A stretch of DNA of 64,000 nucleotides from Tigriopus japonicus (Eukaryota; Arthropoda; Copepoda; Harpacticoida; Harpacticidae): positions 530,221 through 594,220 of the forward strand of contig JAAGOF010000234.1 of the NCBI GenBank assembly GCA_010645155.1, in the 5' to 3' direction. Below the pieces are notes generated by a model that had not been told where the DNA came from, did not search any database, and was given only the letters and a program-made list of their open reading frames with translations. Position 1 is the stretch's first letter. The number at the start of each line of letters is the position of its first letter. The position numbers and the translations under genes are program-made. This document shows, one piece after another, positions 49,916 to 59,712 of the stretch.

Positions 49916-50596
49916 GGATCATCGAACGATTCAAGCTGGGAAGAATTCAAATCTGATTTTGTCTTTGTTGATCAACAACTCATTCCTCGAGCTAGGGATA
50001 GGTAGAAAGCTTTTTTTGTTCTATAATTTGAATGCAAAATGGAAACCTCGAGGAGTGTTTGCACGTTGCTCGTGGAATAATAATTTAGGGAAAATAAAGA
50101 AATTTAATATCAATCTTTAAACAGTTTCGTTTTCCGCGTGTCTAAGTTTTCCTTCTAACCAATCATTCTTGTTTGATCTACTCCTAGCTAAAGTCGGCTT
50201 GTTTCAGGAAGTCCGTAAATAGTTGATGATAAAATGTTGAGGCTATCTCTCTTGAGCGACAAAACATTTATGAACTAAAAAAAATAAACTAAAGCAAAAA
50301 AAAACTAAGCTAAAAAGTCAGAAAAATGGTCCGACACATAATTTTCTCCCTAAACTGTCGAAAGATGAACTATCCCTCAACCTCACCTTCTCTTGGTCAC
50401 TACGTCAAAGTGGTCACGCTAAGCGCCTATCAGTTTGCATTTTGTCTTGACTTCAGTCAACCTCCAGGAAAATAAACTTGAGCTTCATTAACCGGTTTCT
50501 GAGCTAATTTACACAGCTGACGTCATTTCTCCCACGTGGTTACGTTGGTTCTAGTTAAAATCGAAGTGGTCAGATCAATCCTCTTTCTTTAGCATC
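49916..50596. other. Divergent promoter region, ALMS-motif gene and translin
   Basis: Both neighbours start from this interval in opposite directions. It holds a consensus CRE and E-box just before translin. Nothing else is supported. Confidence 0.5.
50518..50525. promoter_or_regulatory. CRE palindrome TGACGTCA upstream of translin
   Basis: A perfect CREB/ATF consensus 72 bp before the translin ATG. A CACGTG E-box follows at 50533-50538. Function is inferred from motif and position only. Confidence 0.45.
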
Positions 50597-51364
50597 ATGG
50601 CCAACGTGAGCGAAGTTTTCCGCGATTACGCCCAGACTATCGAATCTGAGCAAGAGATCCGCGATGTTGTTCGCGAGAAACTCCGCGTGATTGAGACCTT
50701 GGCCAGAGAAACTTCGGCCATGTTGCAACACATCCATCAACCCTCCGGATTTGCCAAGCTCAACGAGATCACGGCTCAAGCCGAACGCCATGTAGCGGAA
50801 AAGATTCGTCCAGCCTTGGCCGAATTATCCGCTTCTGTTCCGGCCAGCCAATACTATCGCTACTACACCATGTTCAGTTTCACTTTGATGCGACTGTGTC
50901 ATTTGTGTTCTTTGATCCGATTTCTGCAAGATGGTCAATTGTTGACTCGTGCGGCTACGGCTCAAGATTGGCTTCAGATCGGACAAACGCGGGCGGACGG
51001 ATTTTATCTCGAAGTGGACGACTATCTAGGTGGACTCATCCAGACCAGTAATGAGTTGGCTCGATTTGCGGTCAATTCCGTGACCAATCAAGATTTTGAG
51101 CGTCCCGTTCAAATCTGCGAGTTCTTGAGCACACTTTTGGCTGGATTTCGATTGTTGAATTTGAAGAATGATAATTTGCGGAAGAAATTCGATTCGTTGA
51201 AGTACGACATGAAGAAGGTGGAGGAGGTGGTTTATGACTTGTCGATTCGTGGCCTGACGAAACCACCTGCCCTTGAGGGAGATGAGGTAAAATCGGAAGT
51301 CAAGCCGTCCCAAGACTCGCCTACCAAAGAGGCTGGTGATCAGGTTGAATCTCAAGATGGTTAA
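50597..51364 (+). CDS. Tsn: Translin, single-strand nucleic acid binding / C3PO subunit
   Basis: One exon of 255 residues. Translin is usually about 228; the extra residues are a Lys/Glu/Ser-rich disordered tail after position 230. The all-helical fold is evident from start to end, with diagnostic stretches PASQYYRYYTMF, GFYLEVDDYLGGLIQ, LARFAVNSVT and the highly conserved GFRLLNLKNDNLRKKFDSLKYDMKKVEEVVYDLSIRGL (residues about 188-225). Translin forms octamers or, with TRAX, the C3PO ring that processes small RNAs and tRNA fragments; catalysis sits in TRAX, not here. The ATG at 50597 opens the conserved N-terminal helix. Absence of introns is notable next to multi-exon neighbours, but no poly(A) tail or duplication suggests a processed copy. 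Confidence 0.95.
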   Translation: MANVSEVFRDYAQTIESEQEIRDVVREKLRVIETLARETSAMLQHIHQPSGFAKLNEITAQAERHVAEKIRPALAELSASVPASQYYRYYTMFSFTLMRLCHLCSLIRFLQDGQLLTRAATAQDWLQIGQTRADGFYLEVDDYLGGLIQTSNELARFAVNSVTNQDFERPVQICEFLSTLLAGFRLLNLKNDNLRKKFDSLKYDMKKVEEVVYDLSIRGLTKPPALEGDEVKSEVKPSQDSPTKEAGDQVESQDG

Positions 51365-51559
51365 ACATGAGGTGTAAGGAAGAAATCGCGATGTCATGTC
51401 TGTGATAACTTATGGATCGTATGAAAATTGTTGTGTGGGTGGTTGAACGTATTTCGTTCCGTTGGCGAGGACGGTTTGCTAAGAAAATATAAGTTACTGG
51501 AATTCGATCTCTTCATTGTTTTCTTCATAGGTTTTCAAATGGCCGTTAATGGGTCAACC

Positions 51560-52270
51560 CACGGCCATGATAGGTATATTTAAATTATTCAAAGTGACCT
51601 CTATTCTCCTTGATGACAACTCTTAAACGTCGAGGGACATCTCAACAACATCACGCATCATTTTCGGCGGGATCTCATCACAGGCTTTGACAAAACAAGC
51701 CATGAAATGTTTCCCGTTACTGTGAAACTTGGCCCAAGCCTTCCTTTCTAGAATAGCCTACACTGAAAAATCCATAAGGAGACACTTTGGGATGAAAGGG
51801 GCCATAATGCCCCATCCCAAAAACTCTTCAAATTCTTTGAGTTTGCCGAGTGTTTCATTGCTCCATCCTAATGTGAGGTCCAAACCAGATTTTGGGAATG
51901 ATCTTGGCCTTTTTTCTTGAATTGCGTTCTAAGTACCGTCAATATGACTTTTTGACATTGATCACTTTCAGGTACTAAAATTCAAGGAGTGCTCCAAGTT
52001 ATGGAAACACCAGAAAACACCATTACTAATGCAAGCTTTTGATCACTTTCAGGTACTAAAATTCAAGGAGTGCTCCAAGTTATGGAAACACCAGAAAACA
52101 CCATTACTAATGCAAGCTTTTGACCACGATAACGACTACAAACCTTGATAATGGCATCTAAAGATGTTCCAAGGACATTATCATTTACAGGATTAAAGGC
52201 TCGCTCGACAGTAACAAACTTTTGTTCGGTGTAAAGAACGTCATCAAACTGCACGTTCAGTCAGGCCCGT
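51560..52270 (-). pseudogene. Degenerate mariner-like transposase relic
   Basis: On the minus strand, the frame around 52254-52063 reads DVLYTEQKFVTVERAFNPVND and LALVMVFSGVS, matching the first catalytic-Asp region of mariner transposases (usually FTDEK...VMVW-GVS). Lower down, after several stops and frame changes, there are recognisable remnants of the DGA-H and WPPSSPDLNPL-DY-VWS region and of the C-terminal helix. Stops and shifts show that it is dead. An exact 81-bp tandem duplication lies inside. I did not find terminal inverted repeats. Confidence 0.72.
51960..52121. repeat. Exact 81-bp tandem duplication
   Basis: Units 51960-52040 and 52041-52121 appear identical. The length is a multiple of three, and the duplication sits within the mariner relic. 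Confidence 0.92.
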
Positions 52271-52878
52271 ATTTAATAACAGCTTCTTTAGTGAAACTCG
52301 TGATCGCTCGCTCCAATTCTATAGAGATAGAACTGTAGCTCCAATCTTGTTTTTTTGTAGCATTGGAATGGAGTTACCGTTTTTTAGATTTAAATGGTAG
52401 ACATGCTATGTATGATCTTTGTGTTCAATATTTCTCATTGTCCCATGAAACATAATGGCCTCTTAGGATTATGCTTGATCTTTTCACAAAAATCATGACA
52501 TTAGAAGTGGTTTTTGTTCTTTGTTTACCACTCCTAGGACGGTCAGAATCATTCTCTCGATAGAGAGGTGTCAAGGGCAACTTTGAATTATTGCATGAAT
52601 CAAAAACCTCAAGAGTTATTTGCCCTAAACTGGAGATTGCAGAACTTTTAACACACCTTGTAGTGAAGTAATTACCATTCTCTAAAAGGGAACTGTACTT
52701 TGGAGACTACAGAAAGCATGTTACCGAACTTAAAATGACAGAAAAGTGAGTGCTAGTACACCCTCCAGTTAAACGTCTTTGCGACATAAGAGACCCAAAG
52801 TAAAGCCTTTTTAATTAGGCTAGTACCATAAGGAACAGGCTTTAAAAAAATGACAAATACTAACACAAAAATCCAGAT
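52271..52878. other. Intergenic spacer
   Basis: No gene or repeat supported between the mariner relic and the NIFK 3' end. Confidence 0.45.
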
Positions 52879-53949
52879 TTATTTCTTGGCTCTTGGAGTG
52901 CTTCGTGTTGCCATCATTTTCCCATGTTTTGCCACAGTTTTTGAGGTCAATTTTGCCACACCTTTCTTTCCCTTGAGCCCTGGGCTGGGGGAACCTTTGG
53001 GTATCTTCTCGTCGTCCAACTTTGCCGTCAATTTGGCCATCATTAGATGCTTCTTGTCCTTGGGTAGATTGGCAAGGACACTTTTGGGTGTGTTATGACC
53101 GGAATTGGGGGTTGCAGCCGCACTATTGCCTCGACTACGAACCTTCTTCACATTCGGCGGCGTCTTCATGGACACCTCTTCCTCTTCTTGATCCACGGCC
53201 ATGATGGGCGTTTGACTTAAACCTTTCAGCTGGCGGGAGGCCTTTTCAAAGTTCATTTGGCTAGTCACACCCAATTCCGCCAATCTTTTCTGAACTTGAC
53301 CCAGTTTACCCAATTGATTCTTGAGCCGGCGATTGTTCTGCTCTTCGGTTCGGAGCTGGTTCATGATCTTCTTATCCTTACGTCGAGCCATCATTCCAGG
53401 GGGTTTGTTCGGTTTGACGCGATTAAAGAACATAGTGGGCTTGATCTTCTTCGGGTCTAGCACTTCGCATTTGACCAACCGATCGAACATGAGATAGTTG
53501 TTCATGGTCTCGGCCACTATCCGAGCTACTTCTTCATACTTGAACTCAACAAAGGCAAACCCGCAACTTCCACCGGTTTTCGGACTCCTGACCAACTTAA
53601 TGCGGGTGACGGTGCCGAATTGCCTCATGTACTTGTGCAACTCTTTCTCGTAGAAACCATGAGGCAATGAGTGGATGTAGACCACGGCCCGATCAGTGGA
53701 AAAGCCTTTCCTCTTCGTTTTAACCGTTCCATTTTCCGTCTGGGTGGTCTCACTGGGCGGATCAACCGTCACCGGAGTTTCCACGGCAACAGGTGCGGGG
53801 GAGGTCACTTTTGGAACGTTCTTTTTGGGCAGGACTTTCGGTTTGAGGACGGCGGTTTTCTGGATCATTTTCTTGGTCCCCGTTCCTTTTCGTTTGATCC
53901 CATGGGCTGGGAAGGTCGGGTCAGACTGTCGGTGACCGTTTCGCGTCAT
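52879..53949 (-). CDS. Nifk: NIFK-like nucleolar RRM protein
   Basis: A 356-residue open frame on the minus strand from an ATG at 53949. An acceptor-like CAG just upstream (CATTCCAG) suggests a 5' UTR intron; the alternative start at 54009 would lie in that intron. The N-terminal 85 residues are basic and Pro/Lys-rich. A single RRM occupies about 88-165 (RNP2 VVYIHSLP, RNP1 CGFAFVEF), followed by the NIFK-specific NNYLMFDRLVKCEVLDP and a basic coiled coil ending in an Lys-rich tail. NIFK binds pre-rRNA and is needed for large-subunit ribosome maturation in the nucleolus; in vertebrates it binds the Ki-67 FHA domain. I cannot tell whether that interaction motif is kept here. The stop codon overlaps an AATAAA. 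Confidence 0.88.
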   Translation of the reverse strand: MTRNGHRQSDPTFPAHGIKRKGTGTKKMIQKTAVLKPKVLPKKNVPKVTSPAPVAVETPVTVDPPSETTQTENGTVKTKRKGFSTDRAVVYIHSLPHGFYEKELHKYMRQFGTVTRIKLVRSPKTGGSCGFAFVEFKYEEVARIVAETMNNYLMFDRLVKCEVLDPKKIKPTMFFNRVKPNKPPGMMARRKDKKIMNQLRTEEQNNRRLKNQLGKLGQVQKRLAELGVTSQMNFEKASRQLKGLSQTPIMAVDQEEEEVSMKTPPNVKKVRSRGNSAAATPNSGHNTPKSVLANLPKDKKHLMMAKLTAKLDDEKIPKGSPSPGLKGKKGVAKLTSKTVAKHGKMMATRSTPRAKK

Positions 53950-54094
53950 GTTTTGTTGAAGACCTGGAATGAGATTTAAACAGCGTGAGCGTGTAAACAT
54001 ACTGTACATAAAAGGTCAAAGTGTTGGAATGGGATGTTCATATATCACACGGTAGTTTCAAATTTATTTGCAGTGTTGTCGTGGTTCTGAATGG

Positions 54095-54763
54095 TCACAA
54101 CTCGGATCGGGACAACTTGGGTCCCTTTCGGAGCTTCTTTTTAGTCTTCTTGCGCGGCGGAGGTGGGTCTTCGAACCGTTTGGCCTTGGTTTTCACGGCC
54201 TTGTAGGGATTAACATAATCCGGATCGGGCTCACCTACGCCCATTTCTTGACAGGCCAAGTGAATGAGTTCTCGCGTTTTCTCATCGATCAAATCCCCAC
54301 TTTGAGCCGCGAAACTCAGGCCCCACTTGTAATCCAGGGCCCACCCACTGTGATCCTTTAATTGGGCGTGGAGATAGTCCGGAAAGCGCAACAAAATATC
54401 ACTCAAAAAGCACGTGTTCTCCATGACCAAAGCTAGGCCATTTTTCTGCTCTTCGGCTGGCGGAAAATCGATCAAGGGTCCAATTCCAATGCCCGCATTC
54501 TCTAATAAGGCCTTGCCCGTGGCCATCACCGAAAAGAACTTGTCCATCATGCCGTTTAAGAGTTGCTCGCGTTTCTCGGGATCCAAACTTACTAACCGAC
54601 CAATGGCCAAATGATGTTCCAGGCGTTTCTGGGCGAATAAATGACGAAACAGCTCCTGATCCGTGACTCCTTTGGAAGTGGTGGAGGACGAGGTCGAGGC
54701 TAGAACCGCCCATTCAGACGGGGGGAACGCTAACCAAGACACGAGGAAGATGATACGATTCAT
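54095..54763 (-). CDS. Ccdc134: CCDC134-like secretory pathway protein
   Basis: A single exon of 222 residues from an ATG at 54763 in a CCACC-ATG context (human about 229). The first ~23 residues are a signal peptide. The body matches CCDC134: the FRHLFAQKRLEHHLAIGRLV helix, VMENTCFLSDILLRFPDYLH, the ALDYKWGLSFAAQSG stretch, LACQEMG, and a basic tail RKGPKLSRSEL. Vertebrate CCDC134 ends in QSEL, a KDEL-like retrieval signal, and is an ER-resident or secreted factor; the RSEL here probably serves the same purpose. An AATAAA follows about 28 bp after the stop. Only about 145 bp separate its stop from the NIFK start in the same orientation. Confidence 0.87.
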   Translation of the reverse strand: MNRIIFLVSWLAFPPSEWAVLASTSSSTTSKGVTDQELFRHLFAQKRLEHHLAIGRLVSLDPEKREQLLNGMMDKFFSVMATGKALLENAGIGIGPLIDFPPAEEQKNGLALVMENTCFLSDILLRFPDYLHAQLKDHSGWALDYKWGLSFAAQSGDLIDEKTRELIHLACQEMGVGEPDPDYVNPYKAVKTKAKRFEDPPPPRKKTKKKLRKGPKLSRSEL

Positions 54764-56046
54764 GGTGGTGAGTTTGGAGGATTCCGTGGAGGGTTAGAAA
54801 GAACCCGGGGATTCCGGGGAGAGCATGGGTGGACCACCCCAAATTACCTGTTGGGCTTGGCGAGGGATCGAGGGGTTCGTGGGGCGGATGGGAGGTGGAA
54901 TGGGTTTTTTGGTTCTCCAATCCCTGAAGTCCACGTGACTTCTTCGGCTTGCTTTGTTTTGTTTCAGTGGTTTCGGCTGTGAAAAATGCGAAGCCATGAG
55001 AAATTGGAAGGAAAGAGATTGAGAAATGACCTTAACGCTCCGATTATGACCGAAGTTTCGAAATAAGTATTGTACAAGATGCAGTTTGGTAAGATAAAGT
55101 TTGAGTTAATTAATTTACGTCTTTTTCGATTGAGCGCAAAGACTGTGAGTCCCAATGCGCTTCCCAAGAAAGAGCTTGAAATACATGAAAGTTTGTTAAT
55201 CCTCCCAAATCTTAAGCTAAAAGTTAATTCATGTTCAACCATTCTAAAACGCCAAATTTTAGTCATTTGAATCAGAACTTGACATTTTTTCATTCCTTGC
55301 CATGTCTCGAAAGAAGGTTAAAGTGACGATAAAGCATCTCTAGGTTAAAGTAAGAACGTAAAGTACCTCTTGAAAGAACTTGACATACAAAGAAAAGAAG
55401 GTATGGAGTTTTTACGAATAAAGCTCACAGGAAGCAGTTTATTAAAACAACGTGGAACGTGCGCGCAAGACTTTTTCCCTTAATTCTAGTTTCATTATAA
55501 AAAAAAAGAAAGAAAGAAGCGTCCAAGTTTTTATCATGACCTCGAGCTTCCTCTCTTTGTTTCTGGAATCTTCATCTTTTCAGCCGGGTGTACTCAAAGT
55601 GGATTCCGCATGGACAAAAGCGATCCCCTCTAATGATTCTCAGTGCTGCCATTAAGGAGTATAAGCACCATATTAGTCGGTGCCTGGCCTAATTTTGAAA
55701 GTCCATGCCATTGTTAGATTTCAAATCAAAATATATTCAACCTCTTGAGTATAAAGCGCCTTAAATCAATATTTTGACTCCTCTCACATCATGCATCAAA
55801 TCAGATTTGACTTTTTCTTCCCGCAAATCTGGCTTAATTACTGTTCTTTTCATGAGCCACCCTGAGTGAGTCACGCCGTGTTCGATCGACAACTTCAAGA
55901 AGACTTCATTTCAAGCCAACTGTGAATCTTCTCATCTCGCCCGCATCCATCCATCCAAATTTCCGGTGAGAAATAACTCCATTCCCGTACATCTGCCCCA
56001 ATCTCCAATTTCAATCCCTTTCAGATCTCTCATTGATAAAGTAAAG
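54764..56046. other. Divergent spacer between CCDC134 and CCT4
   Basis: It contains both promoters. A likely CCT4 5' UTR intron runs from a GTGAGA donor at 55963 to a TTTCAG at about 56024. No other gene is supported. Confidence 0.5.
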
Positions 56047-57858
56047 ATGGGTGTGCCCAAACAATCCGGAAACCGGCCTTCGGGTTTGATGACCTCCAAG
56101 AATCAAAAGCCCGTCGAGATTCGCAGCTCCAACATTCGTGCGGGTAAAGCTTTGGCTGATGCGGTTCGAACCTCGCTCGGTCCACGCGGAATGGACAAGA
56201 TGATCCAAGGTCCCAAGGGCGATGTGACCATCACCAACGATGGCGCCACCATTCTCGAGCAAATGAAGGTCATGCATCCCTCAGCCAAGATGTTGGTCAA
56301 TTTGAGCAAGGCTCAGGATGTCGAAGCTGGCGATGGGACCACTTCGGTGGTGGTCATGGCCGGAAGTTTGTTGGAAGCGGCCGAGAAATTGCTCAAGAAG
56401 GGCATTCATCCCACCACGATTTCCGAGGCCTTTCAGAAAGCGGCTGTCAAGTCGGTGGAGATCTTGACGCAAATGGCCGTGCCCGTGGATTTGTCGGATC
56501 GCGAGAAGTTGTTACAAGCGGCTAATACGAGCTTGAACTCCAAGGTGGTGTCTCAACACGCTTCAGAATTGTCTCCGATTGCCGTGGATGCCGTGTTGAA
56601 GGTGATCAATCCGAATCAGGCCAATAATGTCAACTTGAACGATATCAAGGTGATTAAGAAGTTGGGCGGAACCGTAGATGACACGGAATTGGTGGACGGC
56701 CTCGTTTTGAATGAGAAGGCTTCGGGGAATGTGAAGAAAATAGAGAAGGCCAAGATTGGACTCATCCAATTCCAGGTGTCTCCACCCAAGACCGATATGG
56801 ACAACCAGGTAAGGATAAGATCCTAAAAAGGGACGTGAAGAGACCTTGAGAATTTATATATTAATTAATCCGGTTCATTTAGGTGATTGTGTCTGATTAT
56901 GCGGCCATGGATCGAGTGTTGCGCGAGGAACGCGCTTACATCTTGAATATCGTGAAACAGATCAAGAAAGCCGGTTGCAACGTGTTGCTCATTCAAAAGT
57001 CGATTCTCCGAGATGCCCTCTCCGATTTGGCTGTCCATTTTTTCGATAAGATGAAAATCATGGTCGTCAAGGACATTGAGCGCGAGGACATTGAGTACGT
57101 TTGCAAGACGCTAGGGTAAGATTACAATTGTCATTTTTTTTTTTGTTAAAATTGGCAGTGTCCTACCGAATCACGTATTTGGACTCTGTAGATGCCGTCC
57201 CATCGCGAGTTTGGATCACTTCACTGCCGAGAACCTGGTGTCTGCGGATTTGGTGGAGGAGCAGATGAGTGGACCGAGCAAGTATGTCAAAGTGACCGGG
57301 ATTCCTCACCAAGGTCGCACCGTGAGTGTGATCATGCGCGGATCCAACAAACTTGTGCTCGAGGAGGCTGATCGATCTCTCCATGACGCCCTGTGCGTGA
57401 TCCGTTGTCTTGTGAAGAAGAAATTTTTGATCGCGGGGGGTGGAGCACCGGGTAAGAAGTGTGAAAGGTCCAAGTCTCGTCTATTCAGACACGTTATCGT
57501 TTTTGTTTCCTGATTTCCAGAAACGGAGTTATACTTGAAGTTGACGGATTATGCCAACACGTTGATTGGTGCCGACGCCTATTGTTTCAAGGCCTACGCT
57601 GAGGCCTTGGAGGTCATTCCGTACACACTGGCTGAAAATGCCGGACTTAACCCCATTGCGACGGTGACTGAATTGCGAAATCGTCATGCCCTGGGCGAGA
57701 CCATGAGTGGAATCAATGTTCGCAAAGGCGCCATCACGAACATCCTCGACGAGAATGTGGTCCAACCTCTTTTGGTTTCCACCAGTGCCATTAATTTGGC
57801 CTCGGAAACGGTTCGATCTATTCTCAAGATTGATGACATCGTTAATACCGTGTCCTAA
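56047..57858 (+). CDS. CCT4: T-complex protein 1 subunit delta (CCT4)
   Basis: Four exons, 56047-56808, 56883-57115, 57192-57451 and 57521-57858, join in phase to 530 residues (human 539). I start at the ATG at 56047 ([11 protein letters not shown]) because the in-frame ATG at 55966 lies inside a probable 5' UTR intron. This group II chaperonin subunit occupies one position of the eight-member TRiC ring that folds actin, tubulin and other proteins with ATP. The nucleotide-binding motifs are intact: [22 protein letters not shown] and [13 protein letters not shown] near the N-terminus, and IAGGGAPE plus NAGLNPI in the C-terminal equatorial domain. [23 protein letters not shown] delta signature residues ([12 protein letters not shown]) support CCT4 over other subunits. 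Confidence 0.96.
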
Positions 57859-58071
57859 TTTTTCGGAGGGCTGACCTTACCCAAAACAATTGATTGAAGA
57901 GGAGAACAAGATCTGGTCCACCGAATTTGCATACTCACGATTTCTTTTTTTAATCTTCTGCGCCGTGTGTTCTATGCCTTCTTATTTTCTAACAAATATA
58001 ACACACCATTGTACCATTATTGCCACTCTCAATTTAATTCCGCTAAAAATATTAACATTATTAATTCCAAT

Positions 58072-59058
58072 TTATAACAATCTTCGATGAACACGAAGCA
58101 CACTTTGCGTTGAAACCAAGCGGGTAGAATCCGGATCCACCATTCGATTATGTTCCTGATGTTGCGGGCTAGAAGACATCAATGGTTTTCCAATTGGAGA
58201 CAGAAGCCCGTTCTTTGAACAACAAACATGATTTGTGTCCGCATCTATATCCAACTTCCTGGATTGCTTCGTCGCCACAAAGGTCTCCTGAACAGTATCC
58301 AACAATAATTCGAGGTTACGATATTGGCTCTGGATCCGTCTCAGGTGGTGATTCAAGTCCTGATGTCCATGGCCATTCAACAAGGCCATTTTTTCGAACT
58401 GAGATTGGTTCTCCATGTTCTGGGCATGAACCAACGACTTGATAGATCGTTCCATCTCCTTCAACCCATTTTCCATTGACTCCTTGGTTGTGGCCATATG
58501 AGCGGACAACTGACTATACTGTCCATTCATCTGGCCCAGAGTCCTTTGCAAGGAATCTTGTATATTTTGATTCACTACTTGGGGCAAATTTTGCAAAGAG
58601 GACTGAAAGCATCCCATTTTGTTCTTCAGCTCCTGCAATTCCTCCTCGATTTGTTTTAAACGCTCTTCAGGATAGGGTTGGGACAGATTCCGCCCAATTC
58701 CGGCCAACATGGGTCGTTGTCGAGGGGCGTGGGAGCGCTTACGTGAATTTTGGGCCCGTCCATTCACCTCGTAAGGGACTCCCAAATCAAAACTAATTGA
58801 GCTCGGTGGAGGAATGGCCAGTCTGGAGCTTGTGACAGGATTGGGCACCACTTGAGAACCAGAAGAAGGACAGGATTCTCCCCCCATGGGCATCATGATA
58901 TAGTTAAGCCCCATCATCTGTGAGCCATCTCTCTCATGACCAACGGGACCTCCTAAATGCTGACTTCCGTCAATCCCTGAATCATTAGGAAGGAGTAAAG
59001 GTTGCGAATAAAAGCTTAAAGCGTCCGAAGCTCCAAAATTAAAGGTCTCCGAGGACAT
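58072..59058 (-). CDS. Unrecognised protein with central coiled coil
   Basis: An open frame of 328 residues on the minus strand from an ATG at 59058; upstream in frame only a TTG is available. I do not recognise the family. Residues 1-110 are Ser/Gly/Pro-rich with several Met and probably disordered. A basic patch NSRKRSHAPRQRP near 105-120 could be a nuclear localisation signal. From about 130 to 250 it is predicted to form helices with heptad character (ERLKQIEEELQELKNKMG; RNLELLLDTVQETF). The tail is polar with a CC pair. The stop lies 214 bp from the convergent CCT4 stop. Codon use and length argue for a real gene, but a spliced 5' exon cannot be excluded. Confidence 0.68.
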   Translation of the reverse strand: MSSETFNFGASDALSFYSQPLLLPNDSGIDGSQHLGGPVGHERDGSQMMGLNYIMMPMGGESCPSSGSQVVPNPVTSSRLAIPPPSSISFDLGVPYEVNGRAQNSRKRSHAPRQRPMLAGIGRNLSQPYPEERLKQIEEELQELKNKMGCFQSSLQNLPQVVNQNIQDSLQRTLGQMNGQYSQLSAHMATTKESMENGLKEMERSIKSLVHAQNMENQSQFEKMALLNGHGHQDLNHHLRRIQSQYRNLELLLDTVQETFVATKQSRKLDIDADTNHVCCSKNGLLSPIGKPLMSSSPQHQEHNRMVDPDSTRLVSTQSVLRVHRRLL

Positions 59059-59712
59059 TTTGGTCAGAAACTGTTGAACCTGCCTGCTCTTTTCGGGCAA
59101 TAATATTCAGAAACTGGTTAGTTTTGCAACTCGTTGGTTTTTCCAACAAGGGTGACCATGAGACATAAGGAGTATTTGAATCAAATTGTGATACTTCGAA
59201 CAAAATAAAGTTATTCAGAATGAAATCTGTCATGGTTACCAATGCCAAGGAATCCTTGGTTGCAACCAGTCTCTCTGGAGTCTCTCAGGACTAGCTCCCT
59301 TTTGAACCCGCTCGTTTTTTGCTTCGCTCGCTACACTTAAGCGTACAGTTCAGAGCAAAACGCCAAAACCAGTTATGACGACAAAAATATGGCGGAAAAG
59401 TGAAAATGGCACAAAATTGAACTCTGTGGAAAAGTGTGTGATTTGTTTTACAAGTTTATTATCAAGTATTAACAAAATTTGTGTGGGATGGTCTTAAGTC
59501 ATCCTGCCAAATGAGAGCCTCAATTCCCAAGGCACCAGAGGCAAACAAGAAGAAGAACAACAACAACAACGGGGTGTGGCATGGTGGTTCAGCTAATTCT
59601 ATAGCGGGTAGCAGTAGTTGTAGGAATCATGAGAATATTTTCAGGACTTGCTCCTTCACGAGAGGCCACTAAGAGAAAAAGGAAGGATGAGTAATTATGG
59701 CGGGGACCACCA
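59059..59712. other. Spacer between coiled-coil gene and MH1 gene
   Basis: It holds the upstream region of the coiled-coil gene and the 3' UTR of the MH1 gene. A short (CAA)n tract lies near 59556-59570. No gene is supported. Confidence 0.45.
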
